From the NCBI GenBank assembly GCA_049509515.1, contig JBEKZV010000030.1:43073-107072 (forward strand): a stretch of DNA of 64,000 nucleotides, read 5' to 3'. The translations under genes were made by a program, and so were the position numbers. Source of the DNA: JBEKCP01 sp049509515 (GTDB lineage: Bacteria; Planctomycetota; Planctomycetia; Pirellulales; Thermoguttaceae). This document shows, in pieces, positions 45,701-54,386 of this stretch; the first letter of the stretch is position 1, and each line of letters opens with the position of its first letter. The notes under the pieces are model-generated. The model did no database searches and was not told the DNA's origin. It worked only from the letters and a program-made list of their open reading frames with translations.

Positions 45701-46410
45701 GTAAAGAAGGCGGCAGCGGCGGCTGGAGCCATCTGCATTTCGACATCTTCTGCCGCCAGCCTTCGGGCAAGTGGGGCTGCCAGGAGGCTTATGCTTTCGT
45801 CTGGGAAGCCTATCGAAAACAGTACGACCCGAAGCTGGTCGCAGTCGCCCGCCCGCATCACTTCGTGGCCGCAGGCGAGACGGCCGTGCTCGATGGCGGC
45901 AGGTCGTGGTCGGCCGACGGGAAGATCGTCAGTTACCAGTGGACCTTCAGCGACGGCGCCACGGCCGAGGGTGCCCGGGTGCAGCGGAAGTACGCTCAGC
46001 CCGGCTACTACAGCGAGATTCTCAAGGTTACCGACGCCGCCGGTCGGAGCAATTATGACTTTGCCATCGTAGTGGTGGCCGAGCGCGACCATCCGCAGCG
46101 GCTGCCGCCGGCGATGCACGTCGCCTACCAGCCCACGTTCGCCTTGCACGCCGGGGATGCGGTAACCTTCAAGGCACGCATGTTCGGCACCACGCAAGGC
46201 GAGGAAACGTGGGACTTCGGCGACGGCGCTCCGAAGGCGACCACGCGGTCCAATGGCAGCGCCGAGCAACACGCCAAGGACGGCTACGCCACGATCATGC
46301 ACCGCTACGAGCGGCCGGGGCACTATTTGGTCCGCGTCGAGCGCAAGGATGGACGCGGGTGGCCCGCAATCGGCTGCGTGTACGTGCCGGTCGGAACAGA
46401 CACCAAGTGA
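42796..46410 (+). CDS. exported kelch-like / M23 peptidase / PKD fusion protein
   Basis: The protein has 1204 residues with a signal peptide of about 25; the ATG at 42796 follows gaggaggaac. Residues about 60-760 form a kelch/galactose-oxidase-like beta-propeller (SRIAFDPKTRLYAIFGGDHF, NDLWVFDPAKRRW, RRMVMAGATDPKL). Residues about 880-1000 are an M23 (LytM-type) peptidase domain with all metal and catalytic residues: H886 and D890 in HYGLDFGG, H945 in YSHLHS, and H979/H981 in WSHLHFDI. Two PKD-like domains follow (SWSADGKIVSYQWTFSDGAT; TWDFGDGAPK). M23 enzymes cut glycyl or peptide bonds in cell-wall peptides. Confidence 0.85.
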   Translation: MWRLPILFCLWLHLLAGAAVAAAAAGEADKVKTATVPERRLPEPEPRGKPYPVPATKWEQRPVLWGWTCELPDGSGLAFGGIHQTAGDGNPHTSIKEGGAWKPIVEELRQSNPLQKYFGRVRDLRDACKDTLAHARHIYFEGKTADEEAKLIKADVDPAVEKLAQDLARLTAELKGLAGLSNYGAGQVKFALQHLAAALQIRPFAAQVSPGQMAAMRCAQIELEIAAEAFDAEPAPRALSRIAFDPKTRLYAIFGGDHFDYLTNDLWVFDPAKRRWLQRHPQAAPEPRGDHHFEPLGDGRIAMRGGYCHGSGYVHVGPARWIYDVEKNAWIADGRQEKTFLADTRSSDNWPPAAPERFMAGPRPDAAANEARLKDLPANAWVRLKTPVALGGRDWGTWVFDADRDMFYVWAGGHASYPGNDVARYHLATDRWEISDPIELPLGCIGTNEQYPSGFGFNLRPWVRKHVWNSQAYDARLRRMVMAGATDPKLDPYCYLYDPDKADWTSRHRLPEGMGNGAGNMQVRHTRHGMLAWYGDQVWLLEANTMEWKKIAVRGKMPGTAVDSCGLVYDPKRDRMLFATLGGYAHPYDGQIHALDLATFQVAPLNPAGMDGSKKWRFFPREVAYHPASDLFVWAQLLDRGGGAVANSLLAYDGANNRWVVVKTAGAGGQPFAADSVCSSIAYDAKRGLFWVGDASWNGGVWVMRFDSAKAKIEPLEDAIAPRAGARLSRAEPTQSPLVRVVDLSRGESTEVGLCDGMKVQVKLLDLKETRDSIRDAVRSARVQVEIDGRKVWLASANYNLPVVVGKVQIDCPITKGTTTNSNGDHWGLEKEARLRLWPAGSPLFLPGKLVYPVKQRWFVSATQMANEPVYVDAAENPQVRKIYYHYGLDFGGAEIMTEVVAATDGLVVSAGKAVLPGYADTPVAPRYDVVYLLDAQGWYYRYSHLHSIAEGVRAGVKVKAGQRLGLLGKEGGSGGWSHLHFDIFCRQPSGKWGCQEAYAFVWEAYRKQYDPKLVAVARPHHFVAAGETAVLDGGRSWSADGKIVSYQWTFSDGATAEGARVQRKYAQPGYYSEILKVTDAAGRSNYDFAIVVVAERDHPQRLPPAMHVAYQPTFALHAGDAVTFKARMFGTTQGEETWDFGDGAPKATTRSNGSAEQHAKDGYATIMHRYERPGHYLVRVERKDGRGWPAIGCVYVPVGTDTK

Positions 46411-46520
46411 CCTTGGGAAACGTCCCGGTTCTCGTCGCGAGATATTGCGGGTAGAACAAAACGGAAAACGTCATCATCAGGCGCATTTTTTGGGAAACCC
46501 TCAACTAGCAGGAGAGCACG

Positions 46521-47849
46521 ATGCAGTACAACAAGTGGCTGGTTCCGTCGTTGTTCGCGTGGCTGGCGTGCGCGAGTTGGGGGGCCGCCAAGGACATCGA
46601 GGCGACGCCGGACAACGTTCGGCAAAAGGTTAGCGGGTTGCAGCCCGGCGATACGCTGGTGCTCACGGCCGGCAAGTACAACGGCGGCATCACGCTCAAA
46701 CAATTGCACGGGCGTGCCGATGCCCCGATCACGATCCGCGGCATGGGCGCCGAGACGGTGCTCTTGGGAGTCGGCGGCACCAATACGATCGATATCCTCG
46801 ACTGCCAATACCTCGTGCTGCGCGACTTGACGTTCGACGGGCGAGGCAAAGAGGTCGATGCCATCAAGGCCAAATACAGCAAGATTGTCAGCCACCACGT
46901 CACGATCGAGAACAACACGATCATGAACCATGGCGCCAATCAGCAGATCGTGGGCATCTCCACCAAGGCCCCCGCCGCGGATTGGACGATCCGCGGCAAT
47001 ACGGTCATCGGCGCCGGGACGGGCCTCTACCTGGGCAACTCGACCGGCGGAGAACCGTTTGTCCGCGGGATTATCGAGTACAACCTGGTAACCAATCCGG
47101 TCGGTTACTGCGTGCAGATCAAGAAGCAGAATCCGCGGCCGGCGGCGCAAGGCTTGCCGACCGAGCCCAGCACGACGATCATTCGCTACAACGTGTTCAT
47201 CAAGAGCGATCGCCCCAGTCCCGACGGCAACCGTCCCAACCTGCTGGTGGGCGGCTACCCCGACGACGGCCCAGGCTCCCGCGACCGCTACCAAATCTAC
47301 GGCAACGTGCTCTGCCACAACCCGCGCGAAAGCCTGTTTCAAGGCACCGGGCGCGTCTCGATGCACGACAACGTGTTTGTCGATTGCCCGGGCACGGGCG
47401 TAATGCTCACCACGCACGACCATAAGCCGGTCAAGCAGGCGCTGGTCTACCACAACACCTTCGTGGACGTGGGAAACGCGCTGACCATCTCCGGCAGCGC
47501 GGTCGACGGAACGGTGATTGCGGGCAACGTGTCGGTCGCCGCGAAGAAGCCCTCGCAGCCGTGGCCGGAAGGCAACGTGGCGCTGAGCGCGACGCAAGCG
47601 GCAACCGCCCTGACCGCGCCGGTAGGGCAACTCGGAAAGCTCGACGTGCAACCGCGCAAATTGATCCTGTCGGTCGTGCCCGCCGCGGCGCTCGACAAAC
47701 TTCGACTGGACACGGACTACAACCTTGATTTTTGGGGCGCCAAGCGCACCACTTTTGAGCAGGCCGGGGCTTGCCAGCCGTCGTCGCAGCCGCGGCCGAT
47801 CGGGATGACAAAGCGTGACAGCGTGGCCAAATCACAACGTGAGCGGTGA
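46521..47849 (+). CDS. secreted parallel beta-helix protein (polysaccharide-lyase-like)
   Basis: The protein has 442 residues with signal MQYNKWLVPSLFAWLACASW; the ATG follows an aggagag ribosome binding site. The sequence LQPGDTLVLTAGKYNGGIT, followed by the GTNTIDILDCQYLVLRDLTF ladder and a conserved VTNPVGYCVQIKKQNPRP region, resembles PL6/chondroitinase-B-like right-handed helices. The Lys-Gln pair in QIKKQ may be part of a cleft. It lies 110 bases after the kelch-M23-PKD gene, on the same strand, so co-expression is possible. Confidence 0.82.
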   Translation: MQYNKWLVPSLFAWLACASWGAAKDIEATPDNVRQKVSGLQPGDTLVLTAGKYNGGITLKQLHGRADAPITIRGMGAETVLLGVGGTNTIDILDCQYLVLRDLTFDGRGKEVDAIKAKYSKIVSHHVTIENNTIMNHGANQQIVGISTKAPAADWTIRGNTVIGAGTGLYLGNSTGGEPFVRGIIEYNLVTNPVGYCVQIKKQNPRPAAQGLPTEPSTTIIRYNVFIKSDRPSPDGNRPNLLVGGYPDDGPGSRDRYQIYGNVLCHNPRESLFQGTGRVSMHDNVFVDCPGTGVMLTTHDHKPVKQALVYHNTFVDVGNALTISGSAVDGTVIAGNVSVAAKKPSQPWPEGNVALSATQAATALTAPVGQLGKLDVQPRKLILSVVPAAALDKLRLDTDYNLDFWGAKRTTFEQAGACQPSSQPRPIGMTKRDSVAKSQRER

Positions 47850-47974
47850 CGTGACGACACGGTAAATCGCCGCGGCACGATATCCCTACGGCGATGGTGG
47901 CGAGCCGCACAGAGATGTGCCATGATCGGGACAAAAGACATTGCTCGATCATCCTCCCGGAGACGGAGAATCTC

Positions 47975-48286
47975 GTGAAGCACCTTCCCTTCATCGCCGC
48001 AATGCTGCTCGCCGTGGGCGCCAGTTCAGCCTGGGCTCTGGAGCCGGCCCATCCGAAGACCAACGCCAAGGCGATCTCGTTGGAGATCCCCGACACGGGC
48101 CAGGAGCAACGGCGGCCCCAGAGCGGCTGGTGCGGCGAGGCAGCGATCCAAATGGCCCTCTCGTACTACGGCGCATACGCCTCGCAAAAGGCCATCAACC
48201 GTGCGGGCAAGCCCGAACACCCCGATCTCGATGCTCCCGAAATCCCGCGGGCCATGAGGAATATGGGGCTGGACGATTCGCATTGA
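47975..48286 (+). pseudogene. C39-like cysteine peptidase, N-terminal remnant
   Basis: The fragment has 103 codons. The GTG at 47975 begins a signal peptide (KHLPFIAAMLLAVGASSAWA). The mature part has the catalytic start of a C39-like peptidase: SGWCGEAAIQMALSYYGAYA with the Gln/Cys arrangement, then QKAINRAGKPEHPDLDAPEI. The frame ends after MRNMGLDDSH, well short of the His and Asp needed later in the family (about 200 residues). The following DNA shows no continuation in another frame. It is likely inactive. Confidence 0.65.
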
Positions 48287-48613
48287 TGACGCCCGCGTGT
48301 ACCGCTGTGTTCCATCGCCATGACGAAGAGGTGCCGGTATCGCTGTTGCCGGGGGCAAGGGTACCAGTGGAATGAGGTGAAAGCGGCCCCGTCAAGCCGT
48401 TGACGAGCGGCAGAGGTGGGCGCCTGGCAGCAGAGCGTGCTCGGGGCGGCCGTCCGGCATGGGAGGATGACTATCAACCTGCCGGGAGCGGTCGCCCTGT
48501 ACGGGAAATGCGGAATGGCCCGCAATCCTTGACATTGCCGGCTCCCCGTAGTCTACTCGGTGTGTGCGGTGGACTCTGGCAAGAGCAAGACAAGCATTTC
48601 CCGGGAGCAAATC
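48287..48613. other. intergenic region after the C39-like remnant
   Basis: These 327 bases show no recognisable gene. Near the end lies a normal ribosome binding site for the DUF1080 gene (cccgggagc). The rest may be decayed coding DNA from the C39-like gene. Confidence 0.4.
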
Positions 48614-49399
48614 ATGCGAAACTCGATTGTGCTTGAGGTGCTGGCGGGCGTGTTCGCTTTGGCACTGGCCGTCTCGGCGGCGGAATCCCAGCCCTCGGGC
48701 GAGTATCGGCCACGGATCGACAAGGACGGGTGGGAGATCCTCTTCGACGGCAAGGGCCTCGACGCTTGGACTCCCGCCAGCCGGGCAGGCGGCTGGGCCG
48801 TCAATGCTGCAGGCGAACTCTACCCTGCCAAGCCCGGCCGGGACCTTTGCACCCGGCGGCGCTACTGCGACTATGTCGTCGAACTGGATTTCAAGCTGGG
48901 CGCCAAGCGGAAGGCCAACAGCGGCGTCTTCATCCGCGTCCACGACCCCGATAACGACGTGAACACCGGCATGGAGGTCCAGATCCTCGACAACGGCGAC
49001 TATGGCGTGCCCTTCAACGCCGGCAACGCCAACGGCGCCCTGTACGAGTTGGTGCGGCCGGCCGTCGACGCCAACAAGCCGATCGGCGCGTGGAACCATT
49101 TCCGCATCACAGTCAATCAGAACCTCGTGGTCGTCGATCTCAACGGCAAGGAGATTGTCCGAGCCGACCTGAGCCAGTGGGTCAAGGCCGGCCAGAACCC
49201 CGGCGGCGGCCACAACAAGTTTCCCCACGCCATTGGCGAGTTGCCGCGCGAGGGCTTCATTTGCTTGCAGAACTACGGTGCCACGCCGGTCTGGTTCCGC
49301 AACGTCCGGTTGAAGCCGCTTTCGGACCGCAAGCCGCAGTACACGGGCAAGGAGCCGATCGGCAAGGTGCTCCAGAAGGCCCCAGCCGCGGACAAGTAG
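48614..49399 (+). CDS. secreted DUF1080 protein (3-keto-disaccharide hydrolase-type)
   Basis: The protein has 261 residues. I chose the ATG at 48614 for its cgggagc ribosome binding site and signal peptide (MRNSIVLEVLAGVFALALAV). The DUF1080/3-keto-glucoside hydrolase family pattern is clear: GWEILFDGKGLDAWTP, a concanavalin-like jelly roll with FKLGAKRKANSGVFIRVHDP, TGMEVQILDNG and GFICLQNYGATPVWFRNVRL. Family members cleave 3-ketoglucosides outside the cytoplasm or bind glycans. Tat-exported Gfo/Idh genes follow at 49.7 and 51.5 kb, consistent with a keto-sugar route. Confidence 0.92.
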   Translation: MRNSIVLEVLAGVFALALAVSAAESQPSGEYRPRIDKDGWEILFDGKGLDAWTPASRAGGWAVNAAGELYPAKPGRDLCTRRRYCDYVVELDFKLGAKRKANSGVFIRVHDPDNDVNTGMEVQILDNGDYGVPFNAGNANGALYELVRPAVDANKPIGAWNHFRITVNQNLVVVDLNGKEIVRADLSQWVKAGQNPGGGHNKFPHAIGELPREGFICLQNYGATPVWFRNVRLKPLSDRKPQYTGKEPIGKVLQKAPAADK

Positions 49400-49417
49400 C
49401 GGCGGGAAGGAGTGAAC

Positions 49418-49620
49418 ATGCGGACGATCTTGCTGTTCCTGGCGGTAGTTGTGGGGGCCGACTCGTGGGCCGCTGAGACGACTGCCCCCCCGTCCCGTCG
49501 TCGAGGTCGAGGAGGATGTGTGCAGCTACCAGCCGGCCAAGCACGGTGCCGGCCCGACGTGGTGCAGCGGCTCGACCTGCCTGGTGCGGATCGTCTGCCC
49601 ATCGACTAGAATCGTGCGCT
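49418..49620 (+). pseudogene. sialidase/BNR-like secreted protein, frameshifted remnant
   Basis: The ATG at 49418 with ggaaggag upstream starts a signal peptide (MRTILLFLAVVVGADSWAAE). After a run of seven C (about 49484-49490) the correct continuation lies in another frame: RPVVEVEEDVCSYQPAKHGA, then GPTWCSGSTCLVRIVC. That is, by my recollection, the usual N-terminus of planctomycete BNR-repeat exo-sialidase-like proteins. The gene then stops after about 65 codons. It is both frameshifted in the homopolymer and truncated. It sits between DUF1080 and a Gfo/Idh gene. Confidence 0.6.
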
Positions 49621-49699
49621 TCGGGGAGATTGGTGTCTCCCGGAGTTTCCCGTTGTTTCTTCATCCCACCCAACCGCACCTTCCTGGGAGTCACCCAAT

Positions 49700-51094
49700 A
49701 TGCACCAGCATTCGCAGATCACTCGGCGTTCACTGTTGAAGACTCTGGGCGCGGCCGGTGTCGGCGCCTGCACGCTGCCGTACCTCGTGCCCTCGCGGGC
49801 GCTGGCCGCAGAAGGGGCCCACCGCAAGTTGAACTTGGCCCTGCTGGGCTGCGGCGGGCGCATGGGCCAGATCCTCGGCTCGGCCCTTCAGCAGGGTGAC
49901 GATGTCGTGGCCGTCTGCGACGTCGACGCCCGGCAGATCGCACACCTGAAGCAACACTTCGGCGCCAAGCTGGAGGGGGCCAAGGTCTACGAGGACTACC
50001 GCAAGCTCCTGGAGTCGGAGAAGCCACTGGACGCGGTGGTCATCGCCGCAGGCCAGCGATGGCATGTGCCGATGAGCAAGGCCGCCATGCTGGCCGGCAA
50101 GCACGTCTTCTGCGAGAAGCCGATGTCCCATAGCTGCGCCGAGGCCCGGGAGATCCGCGAGTTGGGCCGCCGGAGCAAGCTGGCCACGCAGCTCGGCTCG
50201 CAGGGCGGCTCGACCGACACCTTCCGCCGCAGCATGGAGGTGATCCAGGCGGGCCTCCTGGGCAAGATCCATGAAGTCCACTGCTGGATCACCCGCAGCT
50301 TCCCTCCCAGTGCGCCGATCGACACCAACGCCGACCCGATCCCCGATGGGCTCAACTGGGACTTCTGGTGCGGCCCGTCACCGCTGCTGCCCTACAAGAA
50401 CTACTACCTCGCCGCCCCGGGCGCCGTGGGCTGTCTGCGCTGGGGCCGCTGGCTGCCCTTCGGCGACGGCCACCTGGCCGACATGGGCGCCCACGGCCTG
50501 AACCTGCCCTGGCGGGCGTTGAGGCTCGGCGCACCGGTGCGGGCGTCGGTCAAGATCCCCGAGCCGCTCAAGGACAGCTATCCCTCGGCCACCGACTTCC
50601 GCTGGGACTTTGCCGCGCGAGAAGGCTTCGACCCGGTTTCCGTCTGGTGGCACGACGGGCGCAAAGCCGGTCCGCCGGAGGAGTTGGGCAAGGAGTTGCT
50701 GTCAACCTACGGCAAAGTGCCGAGCAACGGTGTGTTGTTCGCTGGTGAAAAGGGTATTTTGCTCTCTGATGCCTGGGGCGTCGGCGGCGTAGTCAAGCTC
50801 AAGGGCGACAAGAAGTGTCGCGGCGTCAAGGATCATGAGGCCGGCAAGTCGATCCCCGTGACCCTGCCGAGGGCCAAGGACCACATGTGCGAATGGCTCG
50901 ACGCGTGCAAAGGCGAAGGCAAGACCTTTCAAGGGTTCGATACGGCCGCCTGCGTGGCGGAAATCGCCATGGTCGGTATGGTCGCCATGCGCCTCGGTCA
51001 ACCAATCGAGTGGGACAGCGATGCCCTCAAGGTCAAAGGCATTGCGGAGGCCGAGCCGTTCGTCCATTTTGAGCAGCGTAAGAAGTGGCTGTAG
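49700..51094 (+). CDS. Tat-exported Gfo/Idh/MocA oxidoreductase
   Basis: The protein has 464 residues. It has a twin-arginine signal (TRRSLLKTLGAAGVGA, R9-R10), a Rossmann motif LLGCGGRMG (about 49-57) and EKP at 139-141. The C-terminal domain has the planctomycete pattern (DGLNWDFWCGPSPLLPYKNYY; GHLADMGAHGLNLPW; KDHMCEWLDACKGEGKTFQGF). Tat export means it folds with NAD(P) before secretion, as in glucose-fructose oxidoreductase. It probably oxidises a sugar outside the cytoplasm, perhaps to a 3-keto form used with the DUF1080 protein. The substrate is unknown. Confidence 0.93.
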   Translation: MHQHSQITRRSLLKTLGAAGVGACTLPYLVPSRALAAEGAHRKLNLALLGCGGRMGQILGSALQQGDDVVAVCDVDARQIAHLKQHFGAKLEGAKVYEDYRKLLESEKPLDAVVIAAGQRWHVPMSKAAMLAGKHVFCEKPMSHSCAEAREIRELGRRSKLATQLGSQGGSTDTFRRSMEVIQAGLLGKIHEVHCWITRSFPPSAPIDTNADPIPDGLNWDFWCGPSPLLPYKNYYLAAPGAVGCLRWGRWLPFGDGHLADMGAHGLNLPWRALRLGAPVRASVKIPEPLKDSYPSATDFRWDFAAREGFDPVSVWWHDGRKAGPPEELGKELLSTYGKVPSNGVLFAGEKGILLSDAWGVGGVVKLKGDKKCRGVKDHEAGKSIPVTLPRAKDHMCEWLDACKGEGKTFQGFDTAACVAEIAMVGMVAMRLGQPIEWDSDALKVKGIAEAEPFVHFEQRKKWL

Positions 51095-51229
51095 CCGCAC
51101 CGCGGTTCCCGACGTGTGGGTATTCCCCGTCGAATGTGTTCTGACCGACGAAACCACGAGGGAGCAATAGCCCCCATGGTCGCCTGCGCCCGACTGGCGG
51201 GTGCCACCGTTTAGGGTAAAATGGCTGCC

Positions 51230-51448
51230 ATGCTGTCACCTGATCGTCAACGCGGAACGCTCCACGGCCTCGCCATCGGGGATGCCCTGGGGGCCGCCGC
51301 CGCGTTCAAGTCCCCGGGCATCCGGGCCGGCCTCTCCAAGGCTGACGGCTTGGAGGAACCCGCCCGGTCGATGAATCCGGCAGACTGGGTATCCGAGCCG
51401 CGTCCGGATAGGAAGACGGGCTACCCTCCGTCCTTGTCTTTGGGATAA
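51230..51448 (+). pseudogene. ADP-ribosylglycohydrolase, N-terminal remnant
   Basis: The fragment has 73 codons. It opens with the family N-terminus (DRQRGTLHGLAIGDALGAAA, then EFK-like AFKSPG), which carries first-shell residues of the Mg-dependent ADP-ribosylglycohydrolase fold. After about 30 residues the sequence no longer matches (RAGLSKADGLEEPARSMN) and it ends long before the about 300 residues of the family. It is likely a remnant. It lies between two Gfo/Idh genes. Confidence 0.6.
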
Positions 51449-51483
51449 GCACGTTCATCGCAACTCATTCACGAGAACCACAC

Positions 51484-52725
51484 ATGACCAATCACGCCCG
51501 CTGTTCACGCCGCCGGTTTCTCGGCGGTGCGCTGGCTGCCGGAACGTCGGCAACGCTGTTCGACACATCGCGCCTACTCGCGGCCGATGCTCTCGCGGGC
51601 GAACCGAAGCTCGCGCAATTCCCACGCAGGATCAAGCTCGGCCTTATCGGTTGCGGCGGGCGCGGGCCGTGGCTGGCCGAACTCTTCCAGAGACACGGCG
51701 GCTACGACGTTCACGCCGTGGCGGATTACTTCGGCGCGTCGGCGCAGCAAGTCGGCGATCGCCTGGGCGTCGAGAAGAAACGGCGATTCTCCGGTCTTGC
51801 GGGACATAAACGTCTCTTGGACAGCGGTGTCGAAGCCGTGGCCGTTGTGAACGTGCCAAGGTTCCATGCCGAACACGCCCGAGCGGCAATTGACGCCGGT
51901 TGCCATGTCTACGCGGCAAAGCCGGTAGCGGTTGACGTGCCGCGAGCGATTGCGGTTCAGGCGGCGGGCAAATTGGCGACACAAAAACGCCTCTGTTACC
52001 TGGTCGACTATCAGATGGCCACCGACCCGGTCAACGTCGAAGTGGTCCGGCGGGTTCACGAAGGCGGGATCGGCCGTCTGATGCACATCGAAAGCAGCGG
52101 AATCTCGCCGCCGTGGTCCGAACCGCAGGTGGCCAACGCCGAGGACCGACTGCGGCCGGGTCGCTGGCTGACCACGACCGCGCTGTCGGGCGACGTGATC
52201 GTTGAAAACAACATTCACGCGATCAACGCCGTGCTTTGGCTCGTAGGGCGGCGTCCAGTCAATGCCATCGGTCGCGCGCGTGTTGCTCGAAAGAACCCGC
52301 GCGACGATTTCCGCGAGGTCTATCATCTGACTTACGAGTTCGACGACGGCTTAGTATGGACGCACATTGGTCAGTCCCTGAATAATCAGGAGGATTGGGC
52401 CTTGGGACTGCGGGCTTTCGGCGATTTGGCTACGGCGGTCGTCAACTACCGCGGCAAGTCGTACCTGCACGGCGGTCCCAAGCACTATGGTGCTCGAAAT
52501 GTCGACAGCCTCTATGACCAAGGCGCAATCCGCAACATCGCGACGTTCTACGAAAACATCGTTCGAGGACGATTCGACAACCCAACCGTAGCAAGCGCCG
52601 CGCACGACGTCCTTACAGCCGTGCTGGGTCGAGAGGCCGCCACACGCCGCGGCTGCGTGACCATGGAAGAGTTGCTCAAGGAGAACAAGGAAACCGAGTT
52701 CGACCTGAGCGGGCTTAAAGTGTGA
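51484..52725 (+). CDS. Tat-exported Gfo/Idh/MocA oxidoreductase
   Basis: The protein has 413 residues. The twin-arginine signal is SRRRFLGGALAAGTSA. The nucleotide motif is LGLIGCGGRGPW (about 52-63). The usual EKP is AAKP here (144-147), which keeps the catalytic lysine. The C-terminal part has a GDVIVENNIHAINAVLWLVG segment and DDFREVYHLTYEFDDG. It is the exported GFOR-like class. It overlaps the next gene's leader but lies clear of its ATG. Sequence and length differ from the 49.7-kb enzyme, so the two probably act on different sugars or steps. Confidence 0.93.
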   Translation: MTNHARCSRRRFLGGALAAGTSATLFDTSRLLAADALAGEPKLAQFPRRIKLGLIGCGGRGPWLAELFQRHGGYDVHAVADYFGASAQQVGDRLGVEKKRRFSGLAGHKRLLDSGVEAVAVVNVPRFHAEHARAAIDAGCHVYAAKPVAVDVPRAIAVQAAGKLATQKRLCYLVDYQMATDPVNVEVVRRVHEGGIGRLMHIESSGISPPWSEPQVANAEDRLRPGRWLTTTALSGDVIVENNIHAINAVLWLVGRRPVNAIGRARVARKNPRDDFREVYHLTYEFDDGLVWTHIGQSLNNQEDWALGLRAFGDLATAVVNYRGKSYLHGGPKHYGARNVDSLYDQGAIRNIATFYENIVRGRFDNPTVASAAHDVLTAVLGREAATRRGCVTMEELLKENKETEFDLSGLKV

Positions 52726-52790
52726 CCGGCCTGGTATTCGGGCGTCAGAGAAGACAATTCCAGCACACACTTGATGATAGTGACGCCGCA

Positions 52791-54386
52791 ATGAGCGTGT
52801 CGCGACGGGAATTCTTGCGGGCATGCGGGGTGGCGGGGGCCGCGTCCCTACTGGCGCCGGCATTGGCCGAGGAGATACCCGCGGCCGGGCGGAAGTATCA
52901 TCTCTCGATTTCTTCCGACGCCCTTCAGGCCGATCCCGAACTGCTGGAGCTTGTCCACCGTGCCGGCGTGACCGATGTGTGGCTTACCGGGTTTCTTTAC
53001 GGTCACTGGCGCTATCCGTTGGAGAAGACGCGGCTGTGGCGGCAGCGGATCGAAGAGCAAGGGATGGCCGCACATCTGATCAATGTGCCGCTGGGCCACC
53101 CGGGCGATTCTCTGGGGTCCATGTCGGGCAACGTGCCATTGACGCCTCCGCGGCACTGGAGGCTGGGCGTGAGGCCGGACGGCAAGACTTACGCCGGCAC
53201 CTCGCTCCATCGCCCGGCCACCGAAGAGAACTGCGAGGCCCTGCGGCAGATCCAGCAGGCAGGTGTGAAGCAGGTCTTTCTCGACGACGACTTCCGTCTC
53301 GCCCGGGGACCTGGCGTCATTGGCGGTTGCTTCTGCGGGCAGCACAAGGAGGGGTTCCTCCGCCGCACCGGCTATGCCCAACCCGAATGGCGTGACCTGT
53401 TGGAGGCGGTGAACCGTCGCCAGTTGACGCCCGTGCTCCGCGCCTGGGTGGAGTTCACATGCGACCAATTGACCGCATGTTTCCGCGTTCAGCAGAATGC
53501 CGCGCCTCGCGTGCAACTGGGGAACATGATCATGTACCTTGGTGCGGAGAAGGCGGGGCTCCGCCTGGCGGATTACCGCGACGTGCCGTTCCGCGTGGGC
53601 GAGCTCATGTTCGACGATGGCTCGTTCGCCCCGGTCAAGGGGAAGACAAACGAGCTGTTCAGCTCGCTTTTCCACCGCCGATTCGCCCGGCCGGAGCTGG
53701 CGTACAGCGAGACGACCGCGTACCCCGCCAACCGCCTGTCGGCGAAGAATATGACGGCGAAGCTAGCTGTCTCGACGCTGAGTGACGTCCGAAACACGAT
53801 GTACATGAGCGGTTTGACTGCATTCCCGAGGGAGCACTGGCCGGCGCTCGGGCCGGCCATGAAGCGCCATGCCGCGTTGCACCGGCATATCGCCGGCCAT
53901 GTCGCCCGTGGGCCGCTGAAACATTTCTGGGGCGAGTCGAGCCGGTACGCAGGCGATGACAACCCGTACAGCCTGTTTCTGGCCATGGGTGTTCCATTCG
54001 AGGTGACCGGCGAGCCGGCCGCGGACGGCTTCACTTTCCTCTCGGACGCCGACGCCGGAAACGCCGGAGATCTCCGCTCCCCCGGGACGGTGTTCGTTAC
54101 CCGGGCGCAGCCAAGCCGGCCGACAAGCCATCGCACGGTGCCGGAGTCGCTGCCCGATCTGTTCGCCCTGAAACGGGAAATCCTGCCGCATCTGGAGAAC
54201 GTGCCGTATATCGAGGGCGAGGTCCCGGTGGTCTGCGCCTGGTATCCGACCGCCCGGGCCGTGCTCTTGTGGAACCTCGCGGAAAAGCGAGAGGAATTGC
54301 ATCTTCGCTACCGTGGCTCGCGCCGCACGATGAGCGTGGACGGGCTGGACACGGTGCTGATTGAAGGTATCGGAGGACCGAGATGA
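52791..54386 (+). CDS. Tat-exported protein of unknown function
   Basis: The protein has 531 residues. The ATG at 52791 starts a Tat signal (SRREFLRACGVAGAASLLAP). The mature part reads like a TIM-barrel glycosidase-related protein (ISSDALQADPELLELVHRAG, VKQVFLDDDFRLARGP, FHRRFARPELAYSETTAYPA) and ends with a small beta domain (VLLWNLAEKREELHLRYRGS). The LDDDFRLARG acidic motif could be catalytic, but no GH family is recognised. Conserved Cys in GGCFCGQHKEG may bind metal. It lies 65 bases after the second Tat-Gfo gene, probably in the same transcription unit. Confidence 0.72.
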   Translation: MSVSRREFLRACGVAGAASLLAPALAEEIPAAGRKYHLSISSDALQADPELLELVHRAGVTDVWLTGFLYGHWRYPLEKTRLWRQRIEEQGMAAHLINVPLGHPGDSLGSMSGNVPLTPPRHWRLGVRPDGKTYAGTSLHRPATEENCEALRQIQQAGVKQVFLDDDFRLARGPGVIGGCFCGQHKEGFLRRTGYAQPEWRDLLEAVNRRQLTPVLRAWVEFTCDQLTACFRVQQNAAPRVQLGNMIMYLGAEKAGLRLADYRDVPFRVGELMFDDGSFAPVKGKTNELFSSLFHRRFARPELAYSETTAYPANRLSAKNMTAKLAVSTLSDVRNTMYMSGLTAFPREHWPALGPAMKRHAALHRHIAGHVARGPLKHFWGESSRYAGDDNPYSLFLAMGVPFEVTGEPAADGFTFLSDADAGNAGDLRSPGTVFVTRAQPSRPTSHRTVPESLPDLFALKREILPHLENVPYIEGEVPVVCAWYPTARAVLLWNLAEKREELHLRYRGSRRTMSVDGLDTVLIEGIGGPR

